Origin: Prosthecobacter sp.
GTDB taxonomy: Bacteria > Verrucomicrobiota > Verrucomicrobiia > Verrucomicrobiales > Verrucomicrobiaceae
Reading direction: 5' to 3'
Assembly: GCA_030827515.1 (NCBI GenBank)
Contig: JAUREI010000022.1
Coordinates: 1-33,850 of the forward strand
Length of the DNA stretch: 33,850 nt
Position 1 is the first letter of the stretch, and every line of letters starts with the position of its first letter. This document shows, in pieces, positions 17,252 to 25,432 of this stretch. Below the pieces are notes generated by a model. It made no database searches and had not been told where the DNA came from. It was given only the letters and a program-made list of their open reading frames with translations. Both the position numbers and the translations under genes were made by a program.

Positions 17252-17872
17252 ATGGACCCCGTGCTCGTCTCCCACCCCCTGGCCCGGATTCACCTGAGCG
17301 CCCTGCGGGATGCCAAAGCGCCGCCGGCACGCTTTCGCTGGCACCTCCACCGGCTGGCCGAGTTGCTGTTTTGGGAAGCCACCCGCGATCTCGACACCAC
17401 GGCCCGGCGCGTGCAGACGCCACTGGCAGAAACGAACGGCTCGACCTTTGCGCGACCGCTGGTGCTGGCGCCCATCCTGCGGGCCGGACTCGGTCTGGAG
17501 GAAGCGATCCTGCCGCTCGTGCCGGACGCGGTGGTGGCCCACATTGGCATCGCCCGCGATGAAACCACCGCCCGACCGGTCTCCTACTACGCCAAATTGC
17601 CGCCGGTGCTGGCCGAGGCCGATGTCTTCCTGCTGGATCCGATGCTCGCCACCGGCGGCAGTGCCTGCGCGGCGGCCGACAAGCTGAAGGCGGCCGGAGC
17701 CCGCCGGCTGCGCCTGCTCTGCGTCGTGAGCTCACCCGCCGGCCTGGAGGCCGTGGCGACCGCCCACCCGGACCTGCCGGTCTTCACGGCCGCCGTGGAT
17801 GAAGGACTGAATGAGCATTTTTACATTGTCCCCGGCCTGGGCGATGCTGGGGATCGCTGTTTCGGGACCTGA
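17252..17872 (+). CDS. upp: Uracil phosphoribosyltransferase
   Basis: 206 aa, normal length. It makes UMP from uracil and PRPP in pyrimidine salvage. The PRPP-binding loop is FLLDPMLATGGSA (Asp129 to Ser137), preceded by LVLAPILRAGLGL and HIGIARDETT; the C-terminal uracil-binding segment YIVPGLGDAGDRCFGT is intact. A GGGAG ribosome binding site lies about 9 bases before the ATG, one of the clearest in the window. It follows the NamZ fusion on the same strand and may share its transcript. Confidence 0.97.
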   Translation: MDPVLVSHPLARIHLSALRDAKAPPARFRWHLHRLAELLFWEATRDLDTTARRVQTPLAETNGSTFARPLVLAPILRAGLGLEEAILPLVPDAVVAHIGIARDETTARPVSYYAKLPPVLAEADVFLLDPMLATGGSACAAADKLKAAGARRLRLLCVVSSPAGLEAVATAHPDLPVFTAAVDEGLNEHFYIVPGLGDAGDRCFGT

Positions 17873-17934
17873 TCCGAAAAAAAAGCGTGCCCAGACCGGG
17901 ATTGCCCTGTTCATCGGCGACCCGGCGTGGAATA

Positions 17935-18528
17935 ATGCCGACAATTGTCATGAAAGAATATGCCTACATCCATGAGGAGGGGCTCCTGCCCGCACCGCTG
18001 ACTTCGGTGCCCTTTCTCAACAGTTTCAGTGAGGATCAGCTCGACGAGGTCCTGAACTCCTCCAGCCTGCTCCAGTGCGATGCGGGCGACACCATCATTC
18101 GCGAAGGCAGCATCGATTCACGAATCTACATCCTCCTCAGCGGTGAGCTGGAGGTGCGTGTCGGCGGCAAAAAGGTGGCCGCCATTTCCCGCGTCGGCGA
18201 CGTCTTTGGCGAACTGGCCCTGGTCAACCACGACAAGCGCGCCGCCTCGGTGATCGCCGGCGGCCGTGCCCTGTGCCTGGCGGTCGACCAAAAATTCCTC
18301 CAGGACATGCACCCGCGCGAGCAGGATCCGGCCTTCCACGCCGCGCTCTTTGAGTTCGTCGCCCGTCTCGTGGCCAAAAAACTCGACGCCACCTCGCGTC
18401 GCCTCGCCGAGGTCGAGAAAGAATTGCGCGCCCTCAAGGAAAGCCAGGCCACCGAAGCTCCCGCCTCACCCCGCCGCCGCCCCGCCGCCAAAAAGCCGGT
18501 TCGCGGCAAGCGCCGGGCCCTGGCCTGA
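17935..18528 (+). CDS. Cyclic-nucleotide-binding-domain protein with basic tail
   Basis: 197 aa from the ATG at 17935; a second ATG at 17950 is possible. Residues ~22-135 form a cNMP-binding domain: FSEDQLDEVLNSSSLLQCDA, IIREGSIDSRIYILLSGELEV, and the phosphate-binding cassette VFGELALVNHDKRAASV, where Gly-Glu and Arg-Ala-Ala-Ser resemble the ligand-contact residues of CRP. There is no helix-turn-helix; instead a helix that looks coiled-coil (KLDATSRRLAEVEKELRAL) leads into a Pro/Ala/Lys/Arg tail of ~25 residues (PRRRPAAKKPVRGKRR). This resembles histone-H1-like tails and may bind nucleic acid or a membrane surface. The partner is unknown. It lies 62 bases after upp. Confidence 0.85.
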   Translation: MPTIVMKEYAYIHEEGLLPAPLTSVPFLNSFSEDQLDEVLNSSSLLQCDAGDTIIREGSIDSRIYILLSGELEVRVGGKKVAAISRVGDVFGELALVNHDKRAASVIAGGRALCLAVDQKFLQDMHPREQDPAFHAALFEFVARLVAKKLDATSRRLAEVEKELRALKESQATEAPASPRRRPAAKKPVRGKRRALA

Positions 18529-18543
18529 GCGAAGATGCGACCG

Positions 18544-18561
18544 GGCCAACTCACGTTGGCC
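18544..18561. terminator. Short hairpin between convergent genes
   Basis: GGCCAAC (18544-18550), TCAC, GTTGGCC (18555-18561) is a perfect 7 bp inverted repeat in the 44-base gap between the convergent cNMP-domain and FG-GAP genes. There is no T run on either side, so termination is only suggested by position. Confidence 0.35.
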
Positions 18562-18572
18562 GCTGTGCGGGC

Positions 18573-20594
18573 TCACTTCGCCTTCGGATTGCGCATGTAG
18601 TAGAGGTGCCCGTCCTCCGCGCCGCCCACAAAGTCCGGCAGGCCGTCGCCATTGAAGTCAACCGTGGTGGGGCTGACGTCATGACCCTCGATGTTGACCT
18701 CGGCCAGCAGGCCCAGATCGGCGAAGAACCACTTGCCATCGGCCGAACCCGTCTGGCGCAGAAAATTGGCATTGGCGGAATTGAGCAGGATGTCGAGCCT
18801 GCCATCGCCGTCCCAGTCCATGATGCAAAGCTTCCGTCGCCCGCTCTTTCCGGCAATGCCGGCATTGAGACGGAGCGGCTGGCCCGGGGTCATGGCCACC
18901 GGGTTGCGCACCGCCAGCTTACCGAGTGCCTTGGCCAGGGCGCCGGCCTTGGGCGCCTCCGGATCGGCGCAAAGCTGTCGCTGCGGATGTTTCAACACAA
19001 GACGCCCGTCCTGCTTGGCGCGCTCAAAAAAGGCAAGATACCCCTCCTGGTCGAGCATGACCAAGTCCATCAGACCATCCCCGTTCCAGTCGACGGCGAC
19101 GGGTGTGGTGCGCCACTGCGTCAGCAGGGCCTTGCCCTCGGGCTGCATCCACCCGTAGGCCAGGCGCGGCTGGCCACCCCGCCACTCCACCTCAACCGCC
19201 TGGGCGGCAGCCAACCGGGGCGCGGCGCGCGTGCCGACGTTTTTGTACCAAACCACCTTGCCGAGGATGGAATTGAGCAGCAGATCAGGCAGGCCGTCCC
19301 CGTCCCAGTCAGCCACCGTCTGGGTGGTGTACCCCCACTTGGCTTCACAGGGCCCCTGGATCGAGCCGTTCGGGCCGGCCATCGGACGGATCACCCGGCC
19401 GTCAGCCTCCAAATACTTCGGCGCCGACCATTTCGGCTGCTCGACACCCGGGCCGCTGAGGTTTTCCAGGAAAGCCACATAGCCGGCGGTGTTGCCGCAA
19501 AGGATGTCGGTGTCGCCGTCGCCATCCCAGTCAAAGCCGACCGGCGTCGCCAGGGCGCCGAACTTCACGAGATCGGCCTCCTGCTGGAAGTAGCGCGGCT
19601 CGCGAAACACGGGCGTGCCGGCCTCGTCCGGTTTGCCGGTGTTCTCGACGAAGGCGACCCGGCCGTCCTCATCCCCGACGATCAGGTCCATGTCCCCGTC
19701 CCTGTCCCAGTCGATGGCCGTCGGGGTGATCATCTCGAGGTCCATCGTGAGGAACGAGCCGCTGTCGCTGTGCACCCGCTTCATCAGGGCATACTTCGGC
19801 TGGGTACGGCTGCCGGTGTTCTTGAAGTAGGTGAAGCCGTCGAGAAACTCGCCGCAGAGCAGGTCGAGATCGCCGTCGCCGTCGAAGTCCGCGAAGTTCG
19901 GACAGGGCCAGCCATAGGTTTCCACCGGACGATCTCCACCGGCCATCACCTTTTCCGGCTTGGCATAGGCGGGTTTCCCGGCGCTGCCGGTGTTGCGCAA
20001 CACATAGACGTAGCCGCGCAGGGGGCCGTGCATCCAGCGGCCGTTGGCGTCGTAGGCGTTGTCCCAGCCATACTCGGTCCAGTCGCCAACCCCGACCACG
20101 AGATCCTGCAGGCCGTCGCCGTCGTAATCGACGCTGTGCCACATGTTGGCGCGCACCTTGTTGGGGTGGATGTTGGTGGCGAGCCCAAGCTTGACCTCCT
20201 GCTCAATCCCCGTCTTGAGAAAGTCGGGGTGAATGGCATTCGGAGTCATCACCACCGGCTTGCCGTCGACCTGGCTGACACGGACATTCTGCGCACCCTT
20301 GCTGATGCGCACGCCGGGCTTGAACACCGGCATGGGGTTTTGGGCCGTGTCGCCGGCGGCATTCTCGAAAAAGTAGATGCCATTGTAGGGCTTGTCCGGG
20401 CAGTTGACGACCAGGTCGAGGTCACCGTCACCATCATAATCCATCGGCAGCGGCCAGGCCCACAGGCCGACTCCCAGATCGACGACCAGTCCGGGATGAT
20501 TGTACTTCAACGGCTCCAGGGTGGCTTCGGCGGCCGGGGCAGTGGCGCCCAGGCAGGCAAGGAGGAGGGGGAGGCTGGTCCGGAGCAGATTCAT
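18573..20594 (-). CDS. Secreted FG-GAP/VCBS repeat protein
   Basis: 673 aa with a Sec signal (MNLLRTSLPLLLACLGATAPAAEA). Nine calcium-type loops of the pattern D-x-[DN]-x-D-G-x-x-D are visible, from MDYDGDGDLDLVV (about residue 51) through VDYDGDGLQD, ADFDGDGDLD, IDWDRDGDMD, FDWDGDGDTD, ADWDGDGLPD, VDWNGDGLMD and MDWDGDGRLD to VDFNGDGLPD near the C-terminus. FG-GAP/VCBS repeats fold as integrin-like beta-propeller blades that bind Ca2+ and often mediate surface or polysaccharide contacts. Nine repeats spaced over ~600 residues suggest one or two propellers. No catalytic domain or sorting tail is seen. It is divergent from the desaturase, with the shared control region in 20595-20821. Confidence 0.93.
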   Translation of the reverse strand: MNLLRTSLPLLLACLGATAPAAEATLEPLKYNHPGLVVDLGVGLWAWPLPMDYDGDGDLDLVVNCPDKPYNGIYFFENAAGDTAQNPMPVFKPGVRISKGAQNVRVSQVDGKPVVMTPNAIHPDFLKTGIEQEVKLGLATNIHPNKVRANMWHSVDYDGDGLQDLVVGVGDWTEYGWDNAYDANGRWMHGPLRGYVYVLRNTGSAGKPAYAKPEKVMAGGDRPVETYGWPCPNFADFDGDGDLDLLCGEFLDGFTYFKNTGSRTQPKYALMKRVHSDSGSFLTMDLEMITPTAIDWDRDGDMDLIVGDEDGRVAFVENTGKPDEAGTPVFREPRYFQQEADLVKFGALATPVGFDWDGDGDTDILCGNTAGYVAFLENLSGPGVEQPKWSAPKYLEADGRVIRPMAGPNGSIQGPCEAKWGYTTQTVADWDGDGLPDLLLNSILGKVVWYKNVGTRAAPRLAAAQAVEVEWRGGQPRLAYGWMQPEGKALLTQWRTTPVAVDWNGDGLMDLVMLDQEGYLAFFERAKQDGRLVLKHPQRQLCADPEAPKAGALAKALGKLAVRNPVAMTPGQPLRLNAGIAGKSGRRKLCIMDWDGDGRLDILLNSANANFLRQTGSADGKWFFADLGLLAEVNIEGHDVSPTTVDFNGDGLPDFVGGAEDGHLYYMRNPKAK

Positions 20595-20821
20595 GGCAAA
20601 TGGGTTGGAAACGGCAGCATGGCGCGCCCGGGCTCGGGCGCAAATCCGTCACGCTGCCGATTCTTGGCGGGCGTTTGATGATGCTTGACTTGGAGGAAAA
20701 GGACTCCGGAGGGAAAGTGTGCCATTCCCGTACCTTTTGCAGGCGGAGGTTGATTTTTTTCGATTTTGCAGTCTCGTGGCCGCCCGCCTCCGTACCACCG
20801 ACCCCCCCGCCGACCGCTTCT
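20595..20821. promoter_or_regulatory. Divergent control region between the FG-GAP and desaturase genes
   Basis: A 227-base stretch between divergent genes, locally AT-rich around 20740-20775. For the plus strand, TTGCAG (20739-20744), a 17-base gap and CGATTT form a weak promoter-like pair pointing at the desaturase. A polypurine GGAGGAAAAGG lies near 20691. No clear operator palindrome was found. The lower part could instead be coding if the desaturase starts further upstream. Confidence 0.35.
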
Positions 20822-21655
20822 GTGACTCATCCTGCCTACAAACCGACCCCTGGATCCCTGCTGTTCTTCGGCATCCACGTTCTCGCGATCCTCGCCTTCT
20901 TCGTCAAACCCGACCCGCTCGCGCTCATCCTCTGCGCCGGCCTGTTCCTGGTCCGCAAGTTTGGCATCACCGGTGGTTATCACCGGTATTTCTCGCACCG
21001 CTCGTTCAAGACCTCGCGCTGGTTTCAGTTCGTGCTCGCTTGGCTGGGCGGCATGGCGGCCCAGAAGGGGGCACTCTGGTGGGCGGCCCATCATCGGCAC
21101 CACCACCAGCATTCCGACCAGCCTGACGACATCCACTCGGTCAAGCAGCAGGGCTTCTACTGGGCGCATGTCGGCTGGATCCTGGCACCGGACTACGAGG
21201 ATTATGACTCCAAGCGGGTCAAGGACCTGACGAAGTATCCCGAGCTGGTGTGGATCAACAAGTATCACTTCATCCCGCCGATGGTACTGGCGCTGACCTG
21301 CTACCTGGTCGCCGGTCTGCCGGGTTTCCTCTGGGGCTTCTGCCTGAGCACGGTGATCCTCTACCACACCACCTTCGCCATCAATTCCTTCTGCCACCTG
21401 CTCGGCAAGCGCCGCTACGAGACCGGCGAATCGAGCCGCAACTCCTTCATCCTCGCCATCCTGACCCTCGGCGAGGGCTGGCACAACAACCACCACTACT
21501 ACCCGCACTGCGCGCGCCAGGGCTTCTTCTGGTGGGAGTTCGACCCCACCTACTACGTCCTGCGCCTGCTTCGACTTGTCGGCATCGTCCACTCCATCAA
21601 GGAGCCGTCGAAGCGCGTGCTTGAGGGCAAGGAAGCGACCGCCGCGCTCGGCTGA
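20822..21655 (+). CDS. Membrane fatty acid desaturase (acyl-CoA delta-9 type)
   Basis: 277 aa from the GTG at 20822. It contains the three histidine boxes of stearoyl-CoA-type desaturases: GGYHRYFSHRSF (His54-His59), HHRHHHQHSD (90-97) and EGWHNNHHYYPH (221-225). Two pairs of hydrophobic helices flank them, beginning with LLFFGIHVLAILAFF. It introduces a double bond into saturated acyl chains, using O2 and electrons from a carrier not encoded here. The start is uncertain: the frame is open further upstream, with a GTG at 20717 and ATGs at 20681/20678, but the extra N-terminus looks non-coding (Phe/Cys/Pro-rich) and a possible promoter (TTGCAG, 17 bases, CGATTT) sits inside it. Confidence 0.9.
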   Translation: MTHPAYKPTPGSLLFFGIHVLAILAFFVKPDPLALILCAGLFLVRKFGITGGYHRYFSHRSFKTSRWFQFVLAWLGGMAAQKGALWWAAHHRHHHQHSDQPDDIHSVKQQGFYWAHVGWILAPDYEDYDSKRVKDLTKYPELVWINKYHFIPPMVLALTCYLVAGLPGFLWGFCLSTVILYHTTFAINSFCHLLGKRRYETGESSRNSFILAILTLGEGWHNNHHYYPHCARQGFFWWEFDPTYYVLRLLRLVGIVHSIKEPSKRVLEGKEATAALG

Positions 21656-21668
21656 GCGCCACCCCGTC

Positions 21669-22667
21669 TCAGCGCCGCGGACCGCGCAGCGACACCGGCG
21701 TGCCGCGGAATCCCCGCGGGATGACCGGCCATTCGGCGGTCAGGAAGTAAGCGTAGGTGCCTTGGGGAAACTCCGGCGTGACGCAAAAACGTCCGTTGCA
21801 TTCGTCAAGGTCACCGCTACCCGCCACGAACGCATAGTCCTGGATGAAGGCACCGTCATGCCGGCCTCCGGGTCCCCTGGGCGATGAAGGCCGCTCGCCG
21901 GGCTTGAGTTCATAGCTCGAACGCAGCGTTTTCATGCCGGACGCCGGGTCATTGGGGTCCTTGTAGCCTCGCAGGGCGTAAATGGGAAATCCGTCGGCGG
22001 CCCAACCGATGAGCGGCGAATGCTGGTCTGGAGCCAGGCCGAGTTGATCCAGCAAAAGGGTTGGCAGGCCATGATAGTGGTAGACTCCGCCGGGCTGAAC
22101 GTGGGCGTGACTGGCGTCGAGCCCGAGCGACACGGCACCTCCGAGCGCCTCGTAATTCCAGTCCAGTTCACGGTCGCCCCGCCAGAACTCCGCCGTGCCG
22201 GGATCAAAGAGCACGCCATTGAGGGCGATGCCGAAGGGCATGTTGGGCGGGGTCCGGTCCCCGTTCTTCGCAGACTGGTGCAGCCAGGTGATCTGCGGAG
22301 CAGGCCGGGGATTCCCCGGCAGCCGAAAATCATAATCCTGGGCGGCAATCTCATGGGGGTTTCCGCGATTCGGGAAGCGGCCAACCGCGTGCTCCGGCAA
22401 GGCGTTGGCACGCACTTCCAAGTCCGCGCCCTTGCGGTCAATGGTGACTTCATTGCGTCCCGGCGGCTTTTCGATCGCGGGTTCAAGTTCCAGTGGCCGG
22501 GCTTCGGTGGCCCGATGCTGGCGCATGGGAGGCCCTCCCCGCCCGCCACCCGGCGGTCCTCCAGGTCCACGTCCTCCGGGTCCACGCGGTGGCGGTCCCC
22601 CGGGAAACTGGGCGTTGACCACCAGGGCGATGAGGAAGGCGGTGAGGACGTAGAACCGGGTGCTCAT
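21669..22667 (-). CDS. Secreted YHYH-domain protein
   Basis: 332 aa from the ATG at 22667, which gives the signal MSTRFYVLTAFLIALVVNAQ. Residues ~21-47 are almost only Gly, Pro and Arg (for example PPRGPGGRGPGGPPGGGRGG), a disordered linker. The rest is the YHYH domain: IALNGVLFDPGTAEFW, LDASHAHVQPGGVYHYHGLP, SPLIGWAADGFPIYAL and DECNGRFCVTPEFPQGTYAYF. The His-rich core suggests metal binding; the function of the family is not established. It converges with the desaturase (13-base gap) and follows the acyltransferase gene. An upstream in-frame ATG at 22727 is less likely because it removes the signal peptide from the N-terminus. Confidence 0.9.
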   Translation of the reverse strand: MSTRFYVLTAFLIALVVNAQFPGGPPPRGPGGRGPGGPPGGGRGGPPMRQHRATEARPLELEPAIEKPPGRNEVTIDRKGADLEVRANALPEHAVGRFPNRGNPHEIAAQDYDFRLPGNPRPAPQITWLHQSAKNGDRTPPNMPFGIALNGVLFDPGTAEFWRGDRELDWNYEALGGAVSLGLDASHAHVQPGGVYHYHGLPTLLLDQLGLAPDQHSPLIGWAADGFPIYALRGYKDPNDPASGMKTLRSSYELKPGERPSSPRGPGGRHDGAFIQDYAFVAGSGDLDECNGRFCVTPEFPQGTYAYFLTAEWPVIPRGFRGTPVSLRGPRR

Positions 22668-22726
22668 GGCGACATGCTTGCCACGGTCAATCTTGAGGGA
22701 AGATGAAGGACCGCGTTTTTTCGCCA

Positions 22727-24667
22727 TCAGGGGGTGAATACCGGTGCGAAAAGGGGTTTCAGAAGCAGGGATCCGGCTTGGGTGAGGTGATCGCCATCGG
22801 CATACAGCGGCTCGCCGTCAACGGCCAGCCGCGCCCGACCCTCCTCATCAAAGAGCAGGCTTGCCGGATCAAGCAGGTGTGCACCCGCAGCCTCAATCTG
22901 GGCACGCAGGGCCTCCATCACCGCGTTGCGCTCGCGATGCGCCGCCGGCGTGGCCGCCAAATCACGGGGATCGCGAAACAGTCCCGGGTGCAGGGCATGG
23001 TAGCCGAGCGCGCGCGGTGGCGCGAAATCATGCACCGGCACGTCAAGAACGATCCAAACGCGTGTGCCCGCAGCGCGGAGAAGGCGCACCGATTCGATCA
23101 GGGCCCGTCCAAAGGTGTCCGCCTCACGCCCATGGCACTTGCTCCAGTAGGCGGCCAGCACGGTGTCGGGCACCCGCTTACGGCGCACCGTCTCCAGCAC
23201 CGCCTCAGCCCAGGCACGGCTTGCCACCTCATCCAGTCCGTGCCGGCTGCGCCGATGGAATCCGACCACCGGTGCGGTGGCGGAGTGGGCGACCAGCAGG
23301 CCGGCGGCTCCCTGCTGCGCACACCCGTCGGCCAGCACAGGCACCAGGCTCTTGGCGTGGCTGTCGCCCCACAGCAGGACCCGCACCGGCGTTCCGGCTT
23401 GCGGATGACCGAATCGCGGCGCAGAGCCATCCAGAACCGCCTCAAGGGCGTCAGGCCAAGCCGCGGCCGCCGCCGTGGCGGTTGCCAGTCGGACCGCGCT
23501 GGCGGGCAGCCTTTCCGGCAAACCCCGGCTGACACTCAGACCCGCCCCGGCAGCAAACAGCAGGGCCAGCACGAGGCCCGAGGCGGTGAAGAGCGCGGCG
23601 CGACTCTTCAAGACGACCCGGGCCCTCACCGGGTTCTCGATCCAGCGCCAGGACAGCACGGCCAGGCCCCAGGCGGCCAGCACCAGTCCAACGCGCACCC
23701 CACGGGAATCGGCATCGACCAGGACCGGACTGAGGGCGGCCGCCAGGGCAAGCAGCGGCCAGTGCCAGAGATAGAGCGAATAGGAAATGCGACCAAAATG
23801 CAGCAGCGGTCGCGACTCCAGCAGGCGCGCGGCCGGCCCGCTGCGCCCGGCCCAGATAAGGGCGGCCGCACCCAGGCAGGGCGGCAGGGCAGCTAGACCC
23901 GGAAAGGGCGTGCCGGCATCGTAAAGCAGACCCGGAAGCAGGATGGCCCCCAGCCCCGCAATGCCCACCCAGGCCCTCTGACGCGGTTCCGTCGTTGCGA
24001 GCGGCATGCAGGCAAGCAGGGAGCCGAGCAGGAGTTCCCAGGCGCGGGTCGGCAGCCAGTAAAAGGCACTGTGGGCATCGTGCCTGACCAGCCAGACGGA
24101 AACGCACAGACTGATCAGGGCCAGGGCTCCGAACACGCGACGACCGAGCGCCGCCAAGCCTTCGGACGTGCGCGCCGCACGACGCGCCAGCAACAGGCAG
24201 AGCGGCGGCATGAGCAGATAAAATTGTTCCTCGACCGCCAGCGACCACAAATGCAGCAGAGGCATTTGCTCAGCGGAACCGGCGAAGTAACCGCCGCCCT
24301 CGCGCCAGAAGTACAGGTTGGCGACGAAGAGCGACTGGGCCATGGCCGATTCCCCGAGCCGCTCCAGATCTTCCGGCAACAGCAGCCAGGCCCCCGCAAG
24401 GAGCGTGAGCAGGGCCATGACTGCCAGGGCCGGCAGGATGCGGCGCGCCCGGCGCTCCCAAAAATCGCCCAGCCTGAACCCTCCGGCCTCCAGATCGCGG
24501 CGCATCAGTCCGGTGATGAGGTAACCGGAGATGACAAAGAAAACGTCGACACCGATGAAACCACCGCGAAACGAAATGTGCGCATGGAACAGCACCACCA
24601 GCAGCACGGCGACCCCGCGCAGGCCGTCGATGTCGGGTCGGTAGGCAAAGGACGCGGGCGAGCTCAT
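22727..24667 (-). CDS. Acyltransferase family 3 / SGNH hydrolase fusion (OafA-like)
   Basis: 646 aa from the ATG at 24667. Residues ~8-350 are the ten-helix acyltransferase-3 domain: YRPDIDGLRGVAVLLVVLFH (catalytic-type Arg and His), GGFIGVDVFFVISGYLIT, FWERRARRILPAL, LLHLWSLAVEEQFYLL and YSLYLWHWPLL. The C-terminal part is an SGNH esterase-like domain with LLWGDSHAKSLVPVL (Ser about residue 431) and YADGDHLTQAGSLLL (Asp and His about 624-627). Such fusions acetylate cell-surface polysaccharides, for example O-antigen, taking acyl groups across the inner membrane. It is divergent from the two-component system genes (111-base gap), which may control it. Confidence 0.95.
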   Translation of the reverse strand: MSSPASFAYRPDIDGLRGVAVLLVVLFHAHISFRGGFIGVDVFFVISGYLITGLMRRDLEAGGFRLGDFWERRARRILPALAVMALLTLLAGAWLLLPEDLERLGESAMAQSLFVANLYFWREGGGYFAGSAEQMPLLHLWSLAVEEQFYLLMPPLCLLLARRAARTSEGLAALGRRVFGALALISLCVSVWLVRHDAHSAFYWLPTRAWELLLGSLLACMPLATTEPRQRAWVGIAGLGAILLPGLLYDAGTPFPGLAALPPCLGAAALIWAGRSGPAARLLESRPLLHFGRISYSLYLWHWPLLALAAALSPVLVDADSRGVRVGLVLAAWGLAVLSWRWIENPVRARVVLKSRAALFTASGLVLALLFAAGAGLSVSRGLPERLPASAVRLATATAAAAAWPDALEAVLDGSAPRFGHPQAGTPVRVLLWGDSHAKSLVPVLADGCAQQGAAGLLVAHSATAPVVGFHRRSRHGLDEVASRAWAEAVLETVRRKRVPDTVLAAYWSKCHGREADTFGRALIESVRLLRAAGTRVWIVLDVPVHDFAPPRALGYHALHPGLFRDPRDLAATPAAHRERNAVMEALRAQIEAAGAHLLDPASLLFDEEGRARLAVDGEPLYADGDHLTQAGSLLLKPLFAPVFTP

Positions 24668-24778
24668 CGAAGGTGCGAGCCAACCACCGCCGCCGGCACG
24701 GTGCAAGCGCGACTTCCCGCGCGCAGCGCCGGTGTCTTCATGCTTGCTTAAGGCGGCCCGCGGCATTCTCATCGCCTC

Positions 24779-25432
24779 ATGAGGCTGCTCATTGTCGAGG
24801 ATGAATCGGACCTGCTTCGCACGCTGGCACAAGCGCTGCGCGAGGAGGGGCATGCCGTGGACGAGGCGGCCGATGGCGAGGAGGGGCTCTTCAAGGCCCT
24901 CGAAACCGACTACGACGCCGTCGTGCTCGATCTCATGCTGCCCGTCCTAGATGGCTTCGAGGTGCTGCGCCGGCTGCGCGAGAAGCGGCGCACCCCCGTG
25001 CTGGTCCTGACCGCGCGCGGCCGGGTCAGCGACAAGGTGCGCGGTCTGGATCTTGGTGCCGACGACTACCTGCCGAAACCCTTCGACCTGCGCGAACTGG
25101 CCGCGCGCCTGCGCGCCCTGCAGCGGCGCATGGCCGGTGAGACGCGCAGCGAGATCCTGCTTGGCCCGGTCCGTCTCGACATGCGCTCGCGGAACGTCAG
25201 CCGCGACGGCGAACTGGTGCCCCTGACCGCCCGGGAATACGCCCTGGTCGAACACCTCGCCCTGCACCACGGCAGGGTGGTGTCGCGCACCGAATTGTAC
25301 GAACACCTCTTCGATGAAAACGAAAGCAGCCTGAGCAACCTGCTCGATGTTCACGTCTCGAACATCCGCAAGAAACTCGGCCATGACTTCATCACCACCC
25401 GCCGGGGCCACGGCTACTGCATTGAGGCATGA
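24779..25432 (+). CDS. OmpR/PhoB-type response regulator
   Basis: 217 aa. The receiver domain starts MRLLIVEDESDLLRTL, with phosphoacceptor Asp51 in VVLDLMLPVLDGFEV, a conserved Thr in VLVLTARG and Lys100 in YLPKPFDL. The C-terminal winged helix (~128-217) shows VPLTAREYALVEHLALH and SNLLDVHVSNIRKKLG. It binds DNA when phosphorylated by the kinase encoded directly downstream, whose ATG overlaps this stop codon. The target genes are unknown; the divergent acyltransferase is a candidate. Confidence 0.96.
   Translation: MRLLIVEDESDLLRTLAQALREEGHAVDEAADGEEGLFKALETDYDAVVLDLMLPVLDGFEVLRRLREKRRTPVLVLTARGRVSDKVRGLDLGADDYLPKPFDLRELAARLRALQRRMAGETRSEILLGPVRLDMRSRNVSRDGELVPLTAREYALVEHLALHHGRVVSRTELYEHLFDENESSLSNLLDVHVSNIRKKLGHDFITTRRGHGYCIEA

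Noticed and set aside
18606-20678. 690-codon open frame on the plus strand
   Set aside because: Antisense shadow of the FG-GAP protein gene; the Val/His/Arg-rich product mirrors the repeated GAC/GGC codons of the real gene.
22703-23896. 397-codon open frame on the plus strand
   Set aside because: Antisense to the SGNH/acyltransferase gene; composition is Gln/Arg-rich as in other shadows here.
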